Shown: positions 17,271-25,800 of the stretch, in pieces | Layout of the letters: each line of letters opens with the position of its first letter | How positions within the stretch are numbered: the first letter of the stretch is position 1 | Translations under genes and position numbers: made by a program | The notes under the pieces: model-generated | Seen by the model: the letters and a program-made list of their open reading frames with translations, nothing else | Told to the model about the DNA's origin: nothing | The model's database searches: none | From: Chloroflexota bacterium | Lineage (GTDB): Bacteria; Chloroflexota; Anaerolineae; UBA4142; SHND01 | Assembly (NCBI GenBank): GCA_029778615.1 | Contig: JAKOPZ010000117.1 | Location: 1 to 64,000 of the forward strand | DNA: 64,000 bases | Reading direction: 5' to 3'

Positions 17271-19049
17271 CTACCATCGCTTACGCATATATACCTGACG
17301 ATATCCATTCCCATCAGATGCAGCATCGGTCCAGAATAAAGCATACTGTCCGTCCGACGAAATAGATGTGCCGTACGCGTCAGGACCTGCATCCGAACCA
17401 TCCGCTGCAAGTGAGTATTTCGTCGTTGTGTTGGTCTGGAGGTCCCGCACGAAAGCATAGTTATCAATTAAATTGTCATAGGGCGGAGGTTGGTCGTGAT
17501 TGCCCGCGGTAAACGTCACATAACGCCCATTCCCGGATATCTGCCCAATAGATGCGCTTTCTTCAAAGGCATTGCCATCGGGGTCAAGCGAAATGCGCGT
17601 GGTCGTGCCTGTCTGACGGTCATGGAGAAAAACGTCGCGGGCTTCGTTGGTATCGTTGGCTACCAGATTTGAGGCATCCGAGCTAAAGACTACATAGCGC
17701 CCATCATCAGAGATGGAAGCATAGGGGGATGTATTGGAACGATCGTTCCCTTCCGTGCCATCGGTGGCAACCGAGACGCGCGTTGTCTCGCCCGTCTGCA
17801 TGTCGTGGACAAAAATATCGTCACATGTATCATAGTCAGGCACGCTGTCATAATCGCAGATGAGGTTCGTATCATCATCCACCAAATTTGTCGCGCCGGA
17901 TGAGAACACGACAAAGCGTCCGTTAGCCGAAATGAAAGGATATTGCGAGTCGCCCCAACGCGGTGCAGTTCCCTGTACACCTTCCGACGAGACCGAGACC
18001 AGTGTCGTTGTGCCGGTCTGCATGTCATGGACAAACACATCGCCATTTCCATTGCTATCGCCGCATCCCATGAGGTCGCCCCATGCGTGAAATGCCACAT
18101 AGCGCCCGTTTGCGGAGATGTAGGGTTGGTCGGAATAGAATCCCACCGTCTCTGTGCCATCACAATTGAGTGATACGCGGACGGTTGTGCCGGTCTGCAT
18201 GTCATGGACAAAAACATCTGCCGCTTGGTTCGTATCATCGGCTACAAGATTTGTAGCCACCGAAGCGAAAGCTACATAGCGTCCATCCGCCGAAATCGAA
18301 GGGCTGTATGAGGAGTCATTCGCTTGCGTGCCGTTTGAAGAAACGGACGCGCGCGTGGTTGTGCCCGTTTGCAGGTCACGGACAAAGATGTCGCGTTTCG
18401 CATTGGAATCTCCTGTGACCAGATTAAACGCATCCGATTCAAAGGCGACATAGCGTCCGTTCGCGGAAATTGCCGAGCCATCAGAGTCGCGATTTCCCAA
18501 CGTGCCATTTGACGAAACAGAGACGCGGATGGTGGTGCCACTTGTCTGGGTGGCAGTTGCAGTCGGCGTGCGCGTCGCCGTCATGGTTGGCGTGCGTGTG
18601 TTTGTCGCCCCCGCAACTTGTGTCGCCGTTCTGGTTGGTGTGTGTGTATTTGTCGCACCGACAACTTGTGTCGCCGTTTTGGTGGCAGTGGGCGATGCGT
18701 TCGCCGACCCAACACATTTCACCTTGACCACCGCCGCAGACTTTTTTGTGACGCGCAAATCGCATTGGTTTGCCAAAACCTTTTGCTTTTGTCCAACGTT
18801 CAAAATCACTTTCGCGAAAGGATTGCGTTCACTTGGCGCAGAGAGGTTCGTGGCAGCTTTGCAAACAACTTGCACGAGCGCGGGCGTCTCTTTTTTCACT
18901 TTGAGATTACAGGTGTTTGCTTTGATGGTCAGCGTTTGTCCTGCACTGAGCGTTGTCGTTCCATTCGGTGCCGCGTTGGCCGTAATAACGCTCAGCCCTG
19001 CGGCAAGGACAACGCAAAGAATCGGGACCAGCCATAAAAGACGTTTCAT
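17271..19049 (-). CDS. Exported TolB/PD40-type beta-propeller protein
   Basis: 592 residues from the ATG at 19049, behind GGGAGA. Signal peptide MKRLLWLVPILCVVLAAGL. Two short repeated segments follow (KANTCNLKVKKETPALVQV; NQCDLRVTKKSAAVVKV), then a Thr-rich linker with THTPTRTATQ-like repeats. The rest holds six or seven propeller blades, each with SISADGRYVAFAS-like and IFVHDMQTGTTTRVS-like strands. It is likely a surface or periplasmic binding protein. An operator-like tandem TGTATCGG site lies 270 bp upstream, so it may be under control of the small XRE regulators encoded next to it. Confidence 0.85.
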   Translation of the reverse strand: MKRLLWLVPILCVVLAAGLSVITANAAPNGTTTLSAGQTLTIKANTCNLKVKKETPALVQVVCKAATNLSAPSERNPFAKVILNVGQKQKVLANQCDLRVTKKSAAVVKVKCVGSANASPTATKTATQVVGATNTHTPTRTATQVAGATNTRTPTMTATRTPTATATQTSGTTIRVSVSSNGTLGNRDSDGSAISANGRYVAFESDAFNLVTGDSNAKRDIFVRDLQTGTTTRASVSSNGTQANDSSYSPSISADGRYVAFASVATNLVADDTNQAADVFVHDMQTGTTVRVSLNCDGTETVGFYSDQPYISANGRYVAFHAWGDLMGCGDSNGNGDVFVHDMQTGTTTLVSVSSEGVQGTAPRWGDSQYPFISANGRFVVFSSGATNLVDDDTNLICDYDSVPDYDTCDDIFVHDMQTGETTRVSVATDGTEGNDRSNTSPYASISDDGRYVVFSSDASNLVANDTNEARDVFLHDRQTGTTTRISLDPDGNAFEESASIGQISGNGRYVTFTAGNHDQPPPYDNLIDNYAFVRDLQTNTTTKYSLAADGSDAGPDAYGTSISSDGQYALFWTDAASDGNGYRQVYMRKRW

Positions 19050-19364
19050 GTTGCGGTCTCCCAAAAATAAACCGTAGTAGCGAATTCATTCGTTTTATGC
19101 GCTCGCCATTTTCATTCGTTGTGGGCGAGCCAACGGCGCATAGCAAACTCCCCTAAAAAGGTGCGGCAAAATTCCTTGCGGACAAGGTTCACCATTTGCC
19201 CTACACTCACCCAAATTTTCATTCGGCGGAGGTGTGCGAGATGCACATCCTCGGTTCCATTGCTGTACGAATGAGGCACATAGTACAGCATAAACACGCG
19301 CGGAAGTAAAGACCTTTGCCGATACAAAAACCGATACAAAATTTCAGCCCTCTCGACAAAAGGG
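19050..19364. other. Leader/promoter region of the propeller gene, no gene
   Basis: 315 bp between the first XRE gene and the propeller gene. It holds the tandem TGTATCGG operator-like site (19319-19338) and a perfect 8-bp inverted repeat TGCTGTAC / GTACAGCA (19261-19290). A possible minus-strand promoter (TTTACT near 19302, TACTAT near 19280) is weak. Confidence 0.5.
19319..19338 (-). promoter_or_regulatory. Operator-like direct repeat, site 1
   Basis: CCGATACA at 19319 and again at 19331, a 12-bp spacing. On the minus strand this is TGTATCGG twice. The same arrangement is found at 20096-20115 and, in a degenerate form, at 19682-19700. Confidence 0.65.
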
Positions 19365-19613
19365 CTATGGCAAAGAATGCCCATTTCGCCGCGCAAGCTG
19401 CACCAGACTTGAGCGCTCGCCGCGCGGCACCTCCAATTTTTCCAGCATCAAATCCGCCAGATGTTTCGAAGGGCGCAATTGGTCGGCTTCGATTTTGCGA
19501 ATCGTGATTTCGGCAACGCCGAGCTGTCGCGCCAATTGTTTTTGCGTTACATCGCAGACGCGGCGGCGCAGTTTTAGCCAAGCGCCAAAAGTGAGAGTGA
19601 TAGATTCAGACAT
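19365..19613 (-). CDS. Small XRE-type HTH regulator (first paralog)
   Basis: 82 residues from the ATG at 19613 (MSESITLTFGAWLKLRRR). Almost the whole protein is one XRE/Cro helix-turn-helix: LTFGAWLKLRR, DVTQKQLARQLGVAEITIRK, IEADQLRPSKHLADLM. This HTH type is usually the N-terminal domain of large NB-ARC/TPR regulators in this kind of bacterium; here it stands alone. A paralog lies 128 bp upstream (19742-19972), and both share the recognition-helix segment AEITIRKIEAD, so they may bind the same DNA. A degenerate operator-like direct repeat lies about 70-90 bp upstream of the start, which suggests autoregulation. Confidence 0.85.
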   Translation of the reverse strand: MSESITLTFGAWLKLRRRVCDVTQKQLARQLGVAEITIRKIEADQLRPSKHLADLMLEKLEVPRGERSSLVQLARRNGHSLP

Positions 19614-19681
19614 ACGCACTCGCTTTCTAAACAAGTTGTCGTCATTAAAGCAGAAACGGACGCGCAATAAAAGAGTTTGAG

Positions 19682-19700
19682 CGATACGAAAAACGATATA
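19682..19700 (-). promoter_or_regulatory. Operator-like direct repeat, site 2 (degenerate)
   Basis: CGATACG at 19682 and CGATATA at 19694, again with a 12-bp spacing and an A-rich spacer. It lies between the two XRE genes, upstream of the first paralog. Confidence 0.55.
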
Positions 19701-19741
19701 AACGCGCGCACGCGTCCGTTTCTCTTTTGTGCGGCTACGCG

Positions 19742-19972
19742 CTAATCGCGCCGCCGCGCCTGCCGCGCCAATTCCGACGCTTCCGCTGCTTCGACCTCCA
19801 GCGCGCGGGCGAGCAATTCCGCCAGTTCGCGCGAAGGGCGCAACGCGTCCGCCTCGATTTTGCGGATGGTAATTTCGGCGCAGTACGCGCGGCGCGCCAA
19901 TTCATTTTGGGTGAGGTCATTCGCGCGCCGCTGTGCTTTGAGCCAACGTCCAAAAGTGACAAACGAGTTCAT
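19742..19972 (-). CDS. Small XRE-type HTH regulator (second paralog)
   Basis: 76 residues, preceded by a strong AGGAGG site. A stand-alone XRE helix-turn-helix (FGRWLKAQRRANDLTQNELA, RRAYCAEITIRKIEADALRP) clearly related to the 82-residue protein encoded downstream. It is divergent from the large HExxH protein gene; the 285-bp space between them holds a 30-bp palindrome and a tandem TGTATCGG motif overlapping the other gene's promoter. It probably represses or activates both directions. Small XRE regulators are often partners of metallopeptidases (ImmA/IrrE-type pairs), and this arrangement is reminiscent of that. Confidence 0.86.
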   Translation of the reverse strand: MNSFVTFGRWLKAQRRANDLTQNELARRAYCAEITIRKIEADALRPSRELAELLARALEVEAAEASELARQARRRD

Positions 19973-20064
19973 GGTTTTCCTCCTGATAGGACTGCAAATT
20001 GGATGTTGCGCTCACCGTATCACGCGGGAGTTGTAAAAGTGGCGATATATCGGTTGTAAAAAAT

Positions 20065-20094
20065 CGCGCGGCGGAAAAATTTTTCCGTCGCGCG
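20065..20094. promoter_or_regulatory. 30-bp palindrome between divergent XRE and HExxH genes
   Basis: A palindrome centred on AAAAATTTTT with CGCGCG outer arms (65-70 and 89-94), one mismatch in 15 pairs. It lies directly beside the tandem TGTATCGG site. It could be an operator for a dimeric regulator, or a bidirectional hairpin. Confidence 0.6.
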
Positions 20095-20095
20095 T

Positions 20096-20117
20096 TGTAT
20101 CGGTTTTTGTATCGGTT
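20096..20117 (+). promoter_or_regulatory. Operator-like direct repeat, site 3
   Basis: TGTATCGGTT at 20096 and again at 20108, an exact 10-bp repeat with a 12-bp period; its last two bases are the first two of the proposed -35 box of the HExxH gene. A single related half-site, TATATCGGTT, lies at 20046. It matches site 1 at 19319-19338. Confidence 0.7.
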
Positions 20118-20142
20118 GCGTTGGCGCTTTTCGCCTTATACT
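20116..20142 (+). promoter_or_regulatory. Probable promoter of the HExxH protein gene
   Basis: TTGCGT (20116-20121) and TATACT (20137-20142), 15 bp apart, about 115 bp upstream of the ATG. The -35 box touches operator-like site 3, so a bound regulator would affect it directly. Confidence 0.5.
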
Positions 20143-20257
20143 CGTGTGAAAATAAAAAGGCGCGGCGAGCACAAGGGCTCTGTCCGCGCGCAGGGTTCTG
20201 TGCTACAGTGTGCGGCAATTCCGCGAGGAAAATTTTTCGGAGGGAGAAGGGAGTGCT

Positions 20258-22081
20258 ATGGCAGATTATAGCGATTACAAAAAACAGTTCGACGCCTTGA
20301 TGGATGTGTTAAAGCTCTTTGAAAAGAGATATGAACTCCCAGCGGATGGTCTCGGCTGGCCCCGCCAGAAGGAAATCTACAAGCTGGTACAGCGTTTGAA
20401 ATGGTTTGCCAAAGGACAATTCTTGTTTTTTTATTATGGCTTTACAGGTAAGCATACGGACTTGGGCTATCCCGTGCTGCATCAAGAAATCGCGCAAGGG
20501 ACTGACCAAATCCAATATCCCGCCGAGCATGTTCTCGCCACCATCCTGTACCAAATTGCGGCGGACATTGCCGTGATTCAGAATGCGGCGGAACAGCGGC
20601 TCTTGCATTACACAGTATATGGGCCAGGGCAAAAGCGTCATTCCATCAATTTACCCAAGGGAGCTTTAGACTCCGCAGAGAAAGCAGATGTCACGGATGA
20701 CGCGGCGCAAGATTTTTTTGTCTCGGCAGATTCGTTTGCCCAAGCGTGTCTTTGGCAAGCCAAGACAGTGGCGAACGAATTTCGGGAGGACAAATTTGTC
20801 TTGACGTATTTGACCAATTCGGTTCAGGCGCGCGTGGTGCCGTATGCAAATGTTGTGTTCATTGGAATTCCGTCGTCCGTCACGGCGAGTGGACGCAAGA
20901 ATTCTGCCATCGCGCACGAAGTCGGGCATTTCCGTTTTTGGCATTCGTTTCCGCAGACCGGCGATGCGTCGCCAAAATCAGGGGCGAACATGCCCGATTG
21001 GGTCAAGCAAGTGAACGCGCCGCGTCTTAATCTGCGCGAACTGTTTTATCCGTTTCAATATGCTCCCGAGCCAACAAGCGTGCCCACGCCGCCGTGGGCA
21101 GAGGAAATTTTTGCCGATGTGTATGGTGTCTTGTTTGGAGGACCCGAGTATATCCGCAGCGCAATGGAACTTGCGCTGGAACATTCGACCAGAGGGTTTG
21201 CGGATTTTAACTACAGCGACCCGCACCCCACGCCATTGATTCGTCCCGTGCTTATGATTAAGGCACTCGGCGAATTGACCAAAGGAACTGTGCCACTTTT
21301 GGCGCGCGACGCGGGGGAGGTACAAAAGCAAGCCATTGCGCTGTTCAATGAATGGAAACGGAAATTGCGCGACCACAAAATTCTGTTCAGCGAGACTCCC
21401 GACAAGGATGATGACGACGCGACGGACTTGGAACTCAAATTCAGGGACGGAGCACTGGCGACCCTTGTCGGCAATACCATCGCGTGGCATACGCGGGAAT
21501 TGAATTTGAGTACGGTGAGTGGAAAGGATTTGAGCAAACTGACGGATGAGCAACTCAAGGAATTGAGTAAAGAGGACAAGCGGAGAAAATTTCACGCAGA
21601 GGAATTAGTGGCGCAAGCGGTCCAAGCACTACGCTTTGTGTTTCGAGATGCGCCGCCAGCCAAGACGCTTTGGGGATGGTCAGATAACGTTGAGCAAGCA
21701 GTGCAAGAAATGAGCGAGTGGTTTGGCAATGCCAAAGAATACGCGCAAGCGGTGAACGAGTTTCTTGAGCGCTGGAACTCTTGGCGGCTGGTGCTGCCCA
21801 AGCTCATTGAGAGTGGTCATTTGTCGAATCCCTTTTTGGTGCATGCGCCCGCGCAACCAGAGAATCCCGATTCATTACCGCAAGATTGGAAGGAGTGGGC
21901 AATCCAGCAAAAGAATTATTTCGAGTCCGACACGTTTGACAAGACACCGCTGCCCGAAATGTACGCGGGCGATTTCGATACGGTGATGAATCCAACCACG
22001 CGCCCATCGAACACCTGGCTCCCCGTCTTTGGCGCAGGCGGCTGGACGACAGAAGGACCGTGTGCCATGCCACCCAAGTAG
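20258..22081 (+). CDS. Putative gluzincin-type zinc metallopeptidase, unknown family
   Basis: 607 residues from the ATG at 20258, behind GGAGGGAGAAGGGAG. No signal peptide or membrane helix was seen, so it is probably cytoplasmic. AIAHEVGHFRFWH gives an HExxH site (His220, Glu221, His224), and 58 residues later EEIFADVYG gives an ExxxD motif (Glu283, Asp287), the third-ligand pattern of gluzincins. The rest was not recognised; DPHPTPLIRP near residue 325 looks like a conserved substrate-side segment. It is divergent from two small XRE regulators with shared operator-like sites. ImmA/IrrE peptidases that cut XRE repressors are much shorter (about 200 residues), so this would be a different type. 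Confidence 0.7.
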   Translation: MADYSDYKKQFDALMDVLKLFEKRYELPADGLGWPRQKEIYKLVQRLKWFAKGQFLFFYYGFTGKHTDLGYPVLHQEIAQGTDQIQYPAEHVLATILYQIAADIAVIQNAAEQRLLHYTVYGPGQKRHSINLPKGALDSAEKADVTDDAAQDFFVSADSFAQACLWQAKTVANEFREDKFVLTYLTNSVQARVVPYANVVFIGIPSSVTASGRKNSAIAHEVGHFRFWHSFPQTGDASPKSGANMPDWVKQVNAPRLNLRELFYPFQYAPEPTSVPTPPWAEEIFADVYGVLFGGPEYIRSAMELALEHSTRGFADFNYSDPHPTPLIRPVLMIKALGELTKGTVPLLARDAGEVQKQAIALFNEWKRKLRDHKILFSETPDKDDDDATDLELKFRDGALATLVGNTIAWHTRELNLSTVSGKDLSKLTDEQLKELSKEDKRRKFHAEELVAQAVQALRFVFRDAPPAKTLWGWSDNVEQAVQEMSEWFGNAKEYAQAVNEFLERWNSWRLVLPKLIESGHLSNPFLVHAPAQPENPDSLPQDWKEWAIQQKNYFESDTFDKTPLPEMYAGDFDTVMNPTTRPSNTWLPVFGAGGWTTEGPCAMPPK

Positions 22082-22133
22082 TGTAATGGTATCAGATCAA
22101 TGGATTGTTAGATCTCATTTTTAGTAACTGATG

Positions 22134-22245
22134 TTACGCATGTCATTTCGAACCCCTCAATCCTTCGGGGTAAACTCTGTGAGAAATCTCGGTTTTCCAC
22201 TGAGATTTCTCGCAAGAACGGCTCGAAATGACAGCTACGGCGTAA
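22134..22245. repeat. 112-bp palindromic element, GTCATTTCGA family (copy 2)
   Basis: TTACGCA-TGTCATTTCGA at the left and TCGAAATGACA...GCGTAA at the right; same length as the copy at 3573 but inverted. Its right end supplies the last three codons and the TAG stop (22235-22237) of the minus-strand membrane protein gene. Confidence 0.85.
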
Positions 22246-22825
22246 GCTGAGTTAGTAACACCGCGCCAATAAAAAAACACAAGAGTCCCAAAGGACCCGT
22301 CGGCGGAACATGAATTGCAAAAATCAGTGTGAACGCTAGAAAGGCAACTGCGAGGCGCGGCGCGTTTCTTTGCCCAAGCGCGAGAGTGGCCCAAGTGACA
22401 CTGATGATCCACCCCAACATTGCCAAACGTCCAATGACAAGGGCAATGGGCGAAAAATGAAATTCGTTCACCAGCAAAGCGATGGTCTGCCGTTGTTCGG
22501 GGGGCAAGCCGCGCGCAAACTCGATGGCAAGCCCGCGGCCAATCCCCGTGAGCGAATCGAGCGCGCTGAAAAAAATGACAAAGAGCCAAACACCCGCGCG
22601 ACTGGCTTGAACGGCAAACCCCGACATGCCGTCGGTCAGCAACAGTACCGCCAGCGCGACGAGACCTGCTAACGGCAGTTGTAATCCATGCACCACGAGC
22701 CACACTTGGACTTGGGCGCGATCTCAGCATAAAGATTCGAGCCATTCACCTGTCAAGATCAACAACAAGGTGCGCTTGTCTTGTTGTGAGAGGAGCAAGC
22801 CGACAGAGGACAAAGTATTTCGCAT
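22235..22825 (-). pseudogene. Small membrane protein gene interrupted by in-frame TGA
   Basis: An ATG at 22825 with a near-perfect AAGGAGG site begins a frame encoding MRNTLSSVGLLLSQQDKRTL. After 33 codons (ending GEWLESLC) it meets TGA at 22724-22726. The same frame then stays open for another 162 codons to a TAG at 22235, encoding four hydrophobic helices (LAGLVALAVLLLT; VWLFVIFFSAL; LAMLGWIISVTWATLAL; LAVAFLAFTLIFAIHVP). The downstream part alone has only a GTG at 22705 without a clear ribosome-binding site. Most likely a nonsense mutation or a sequencing error; readthrough cannot be excluded. It follows the SARP regulator gene by 50 bp on the same strand. The family was not recognised. 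Confidence 0.65.
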
Positions 22826-22875
22826 GCGAACCTCCTTTTGAACTGTGTTTCGGAATTGAGTGCTTGATGCGACTT

Positions 22876-25800
22876 TCAAGGTGGCGTCTCAATGCGTTTT
22901 TGCAAATTTAATCTATTATCACAGTTGCTTGCAATTCTAGTCCTTAGCACGTCAAGATAAGGGTTTGCTGTTCCCTTAGCTAACGTAAATCCTTCCGACC
23001 AAGCCGAACATGCCTCTTCTGACCGTCCAAGCTTGTGGAGTATATCTCCCTTATCCAAAAGGGCAGCAGCTATAGTTCGTGTGTCGCCCAAGGCATAGTA
23101 AATACCCAAGCAACGTTCAATTTCTGAAAGGGCGTTATCATTTTCTCCAAGAATAGCAGCGAGGTCACTAAGAAGAAAATGGATGTGTGCCTGTATTTTT
23201 CTATCTCCTATTTTCCGCAAAGACTGGAGACTCTTTTCTGCATAGTCTCTCGCCAAATTGTATTTGGCTTGAGATTTGAATAAGAATGCCATGCCATAAT
23301 AGGTTGCTGCCAGCTCCCCAACATCGTTCGTTTGCTCTGAAAGGGACAACGCTCTTTTTGAATATTCGTCCGCTGCACCAAAGTTACTACGACGACCTTC
23401 ATTCATTGCCAACCATCGAAGAGTTATAATCAATGGACGTCCAACAGGCAAAGTCTCTTGAATCTGTAATGCGCGTATATATGGCTCAATGGCTGCATCA
23501 AAATCATTCAGCAGGGATTTTATTCTCCCCTGCATATACAACGTCTCTGCCACTCCCGCGCGGTCTCCGATTCGTTCGCGTATTTCTTGACTCTCCTCCA
23601 AGAATTTTTGCGCCGCGTCATATTCCGAACGTTCTACCGAAACGCGTCCGAGCAAAAACAACGCGTTCGCAATATTGTATTCATCATTCACTTCGCGGCT
23701 TGTCTGCAAGCCGTGTTGTAAATGTTCTTCCGCTTCCGCGTAATCGCCTTGGTCAATGCACGCTTTGCCCCAATTCAGTGACGCGTTGATGTAAGGGTCT
23801 TGCTCTTCCAATTCGCGCGCGCCGCGCATCACGTACGGATAATTTTTTCGCGCATCGGTGAAACGTCCGCGCGCAAACCACGCGTCGGTCAACACATCGC
23901 CATAATCAATCACCGCTTGCCACATTTCTTGCGCATGTGCGATTTCAATGCCCACATTCAAATTGTCCCACTCGTCTTCGAGCGCGAGATAATTTTTTCG
24001 ATTTGTCGTGGCGAACGAGAGATAGTATTCGCAGAGACGGGCGTAGGATTTCTGATTTTTGATTTCTGATTTTTGATTTTCCCCGTCACCCGTCACCCGT
24101 TCCCGTAACCGTTCTTGAGAGAAATCGGCGAGCAGTGGATGCTGGCGATAACGCGTGTGACTCTCCAACGAGACGAGCGACAACGCGACGAGCGCATCGA
24201 GAATGTCGCGCGCCGAGAGGGTGTCAACCTCCACCACATACGCCAACGCATCCGCCGTGAACGAACGCGCGTCGAACACGCCGACATGTGCGAGTACAAT
24301 TTTTTGCGCCTCATTCAGCGCGTCCCAACTCAATGCGAACGTTGCGCGCACGGCGCGGTCCGCCAATTGCAATTCATCCAAACGCCGCATCTGGGCGCGC
24401 AAGCGTTCCACCATTTCGCGCAACGTCCACGTGGGGCGCGAGACGAGACGATGCGCGGTAATGTCGAGCGCGAGCGGCAAGTTTCCGAGCAAGGTGCAAA
24501 TTTCATTCGCAAATGTTTCCTGCCCCGCGACACGCGCATTGCCCAAAATGCGTGTGAGCAAATCCGCGCTTTCTTCCGCGTGCAGCACCGGCATTTCAAT
24601 CACGAACGCGTCGAGCGCGGCGGCAATGTCGGCGCTGCGCGTGGTAAAAATCGTGCGCGTCTGCGCGCCGTTCAAGAGCAAGGGACGCGCGTCTGCCGCA
24701 TCCGTCACATCATCCAAAATCACCAACACGCGTTTGTCGTGCATCAAACTGCGGAACGACGCGGCGCGCGCGTTCAAATCGGGCAACCCGCTAAAATCGC
24801 AACCGTATGCGCGTTCCCAACTCGCGAGAATCGCCAATGGTTCACTCTCGCGCAAATTGCCCCACAACACGCCGTCGGGAAATTGTTCGCGCAGACGATA
24901 CGCCGCGTGAATTGCCAGCGATGTTTTGCCGATGCCGCCCATGCCGACAAGACAGAGACCGGAGACTGGAGACTGGAGACTAGAGACTGGAGACTGGTCA
25001 CGGATGACGGATGCCTGGTTGCTGGCGACTGTTGACTGTTGACTGGCGACGAATTTCAATATTTCAAATTGTTCGACGCGTCCGACAAAGCGCGGCAAAT
25101 CGGCGGGCACCTGGAAGGGGGGGGGGATTTTTTCTGCTGCGCTCAAAAACGCCGCGCCCTTGTTTCCCTGTTTCCCTGTGTCCAAATCACCCAAAGTTTC
25201 ATTCCGCTTGATTTTTTCAAACAGCGCGGCGAGTTCCGCATCGGGCGCAACATCCGCGCGCGTTTTCAAAATGTTTTGATAATGCCGCAGCGCTTGACTG
25301 CGTTTGCCCTGCCGCGCCAACGCGAGCATCAATTGTTTGTGCGCGCCATCATCATATTCGTCGAGCGCCACGAGTTTTCGCAAACACTCGATGGCGAAAT
25401 CAAAACGCGCCGCGTCCAGTTCAATGTGCGCGAGCCGTTCCAATGCGCGGCGATATTTGTTTTGCAATTCCTCGCGCAAGACCAAATGCCACTCGCGCTC
25501 ACCCGAAAAATCTTGGCGGCGCCGCGTGTGATAGTCCTGCATAAAATCGCCGTGATACAACGCGACGGCTTGCTGCAGCGCGGCGCGTTCCGCGTCGAGA
25601 TTTTCCGCCCGCCGCGCCGTTTCCGCATGCGCACAGCACAATTCAAATTCGCGCACGTCGAAATGCGACGCGCCCTCAAAATTGAATCTGTATTCTTCTT
25701 GCTCAAACACAACCCATTCGCGCGCGCCCAACACGCGGCGCACATCGTTCAAGCGCGCCTTGAAACGCGCGTTGAGCTGCGCGCCCGACACATCCCCCCA

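Noticed and set aside
20258-22081. ImmA/IrrE-type peptidase
   Set aside because: The HExxH context and the 607-residue length do not match that family, although the genetic arrangement with XRE genes is similar.
22724-22726. Selenocysteine codon
   Set aside because: No known selenoprotein family, no clear bacterial SECIS hairpin directly after the TGA, and TGA is used as a normal stop in neighbouring genes; mutation is simpler.
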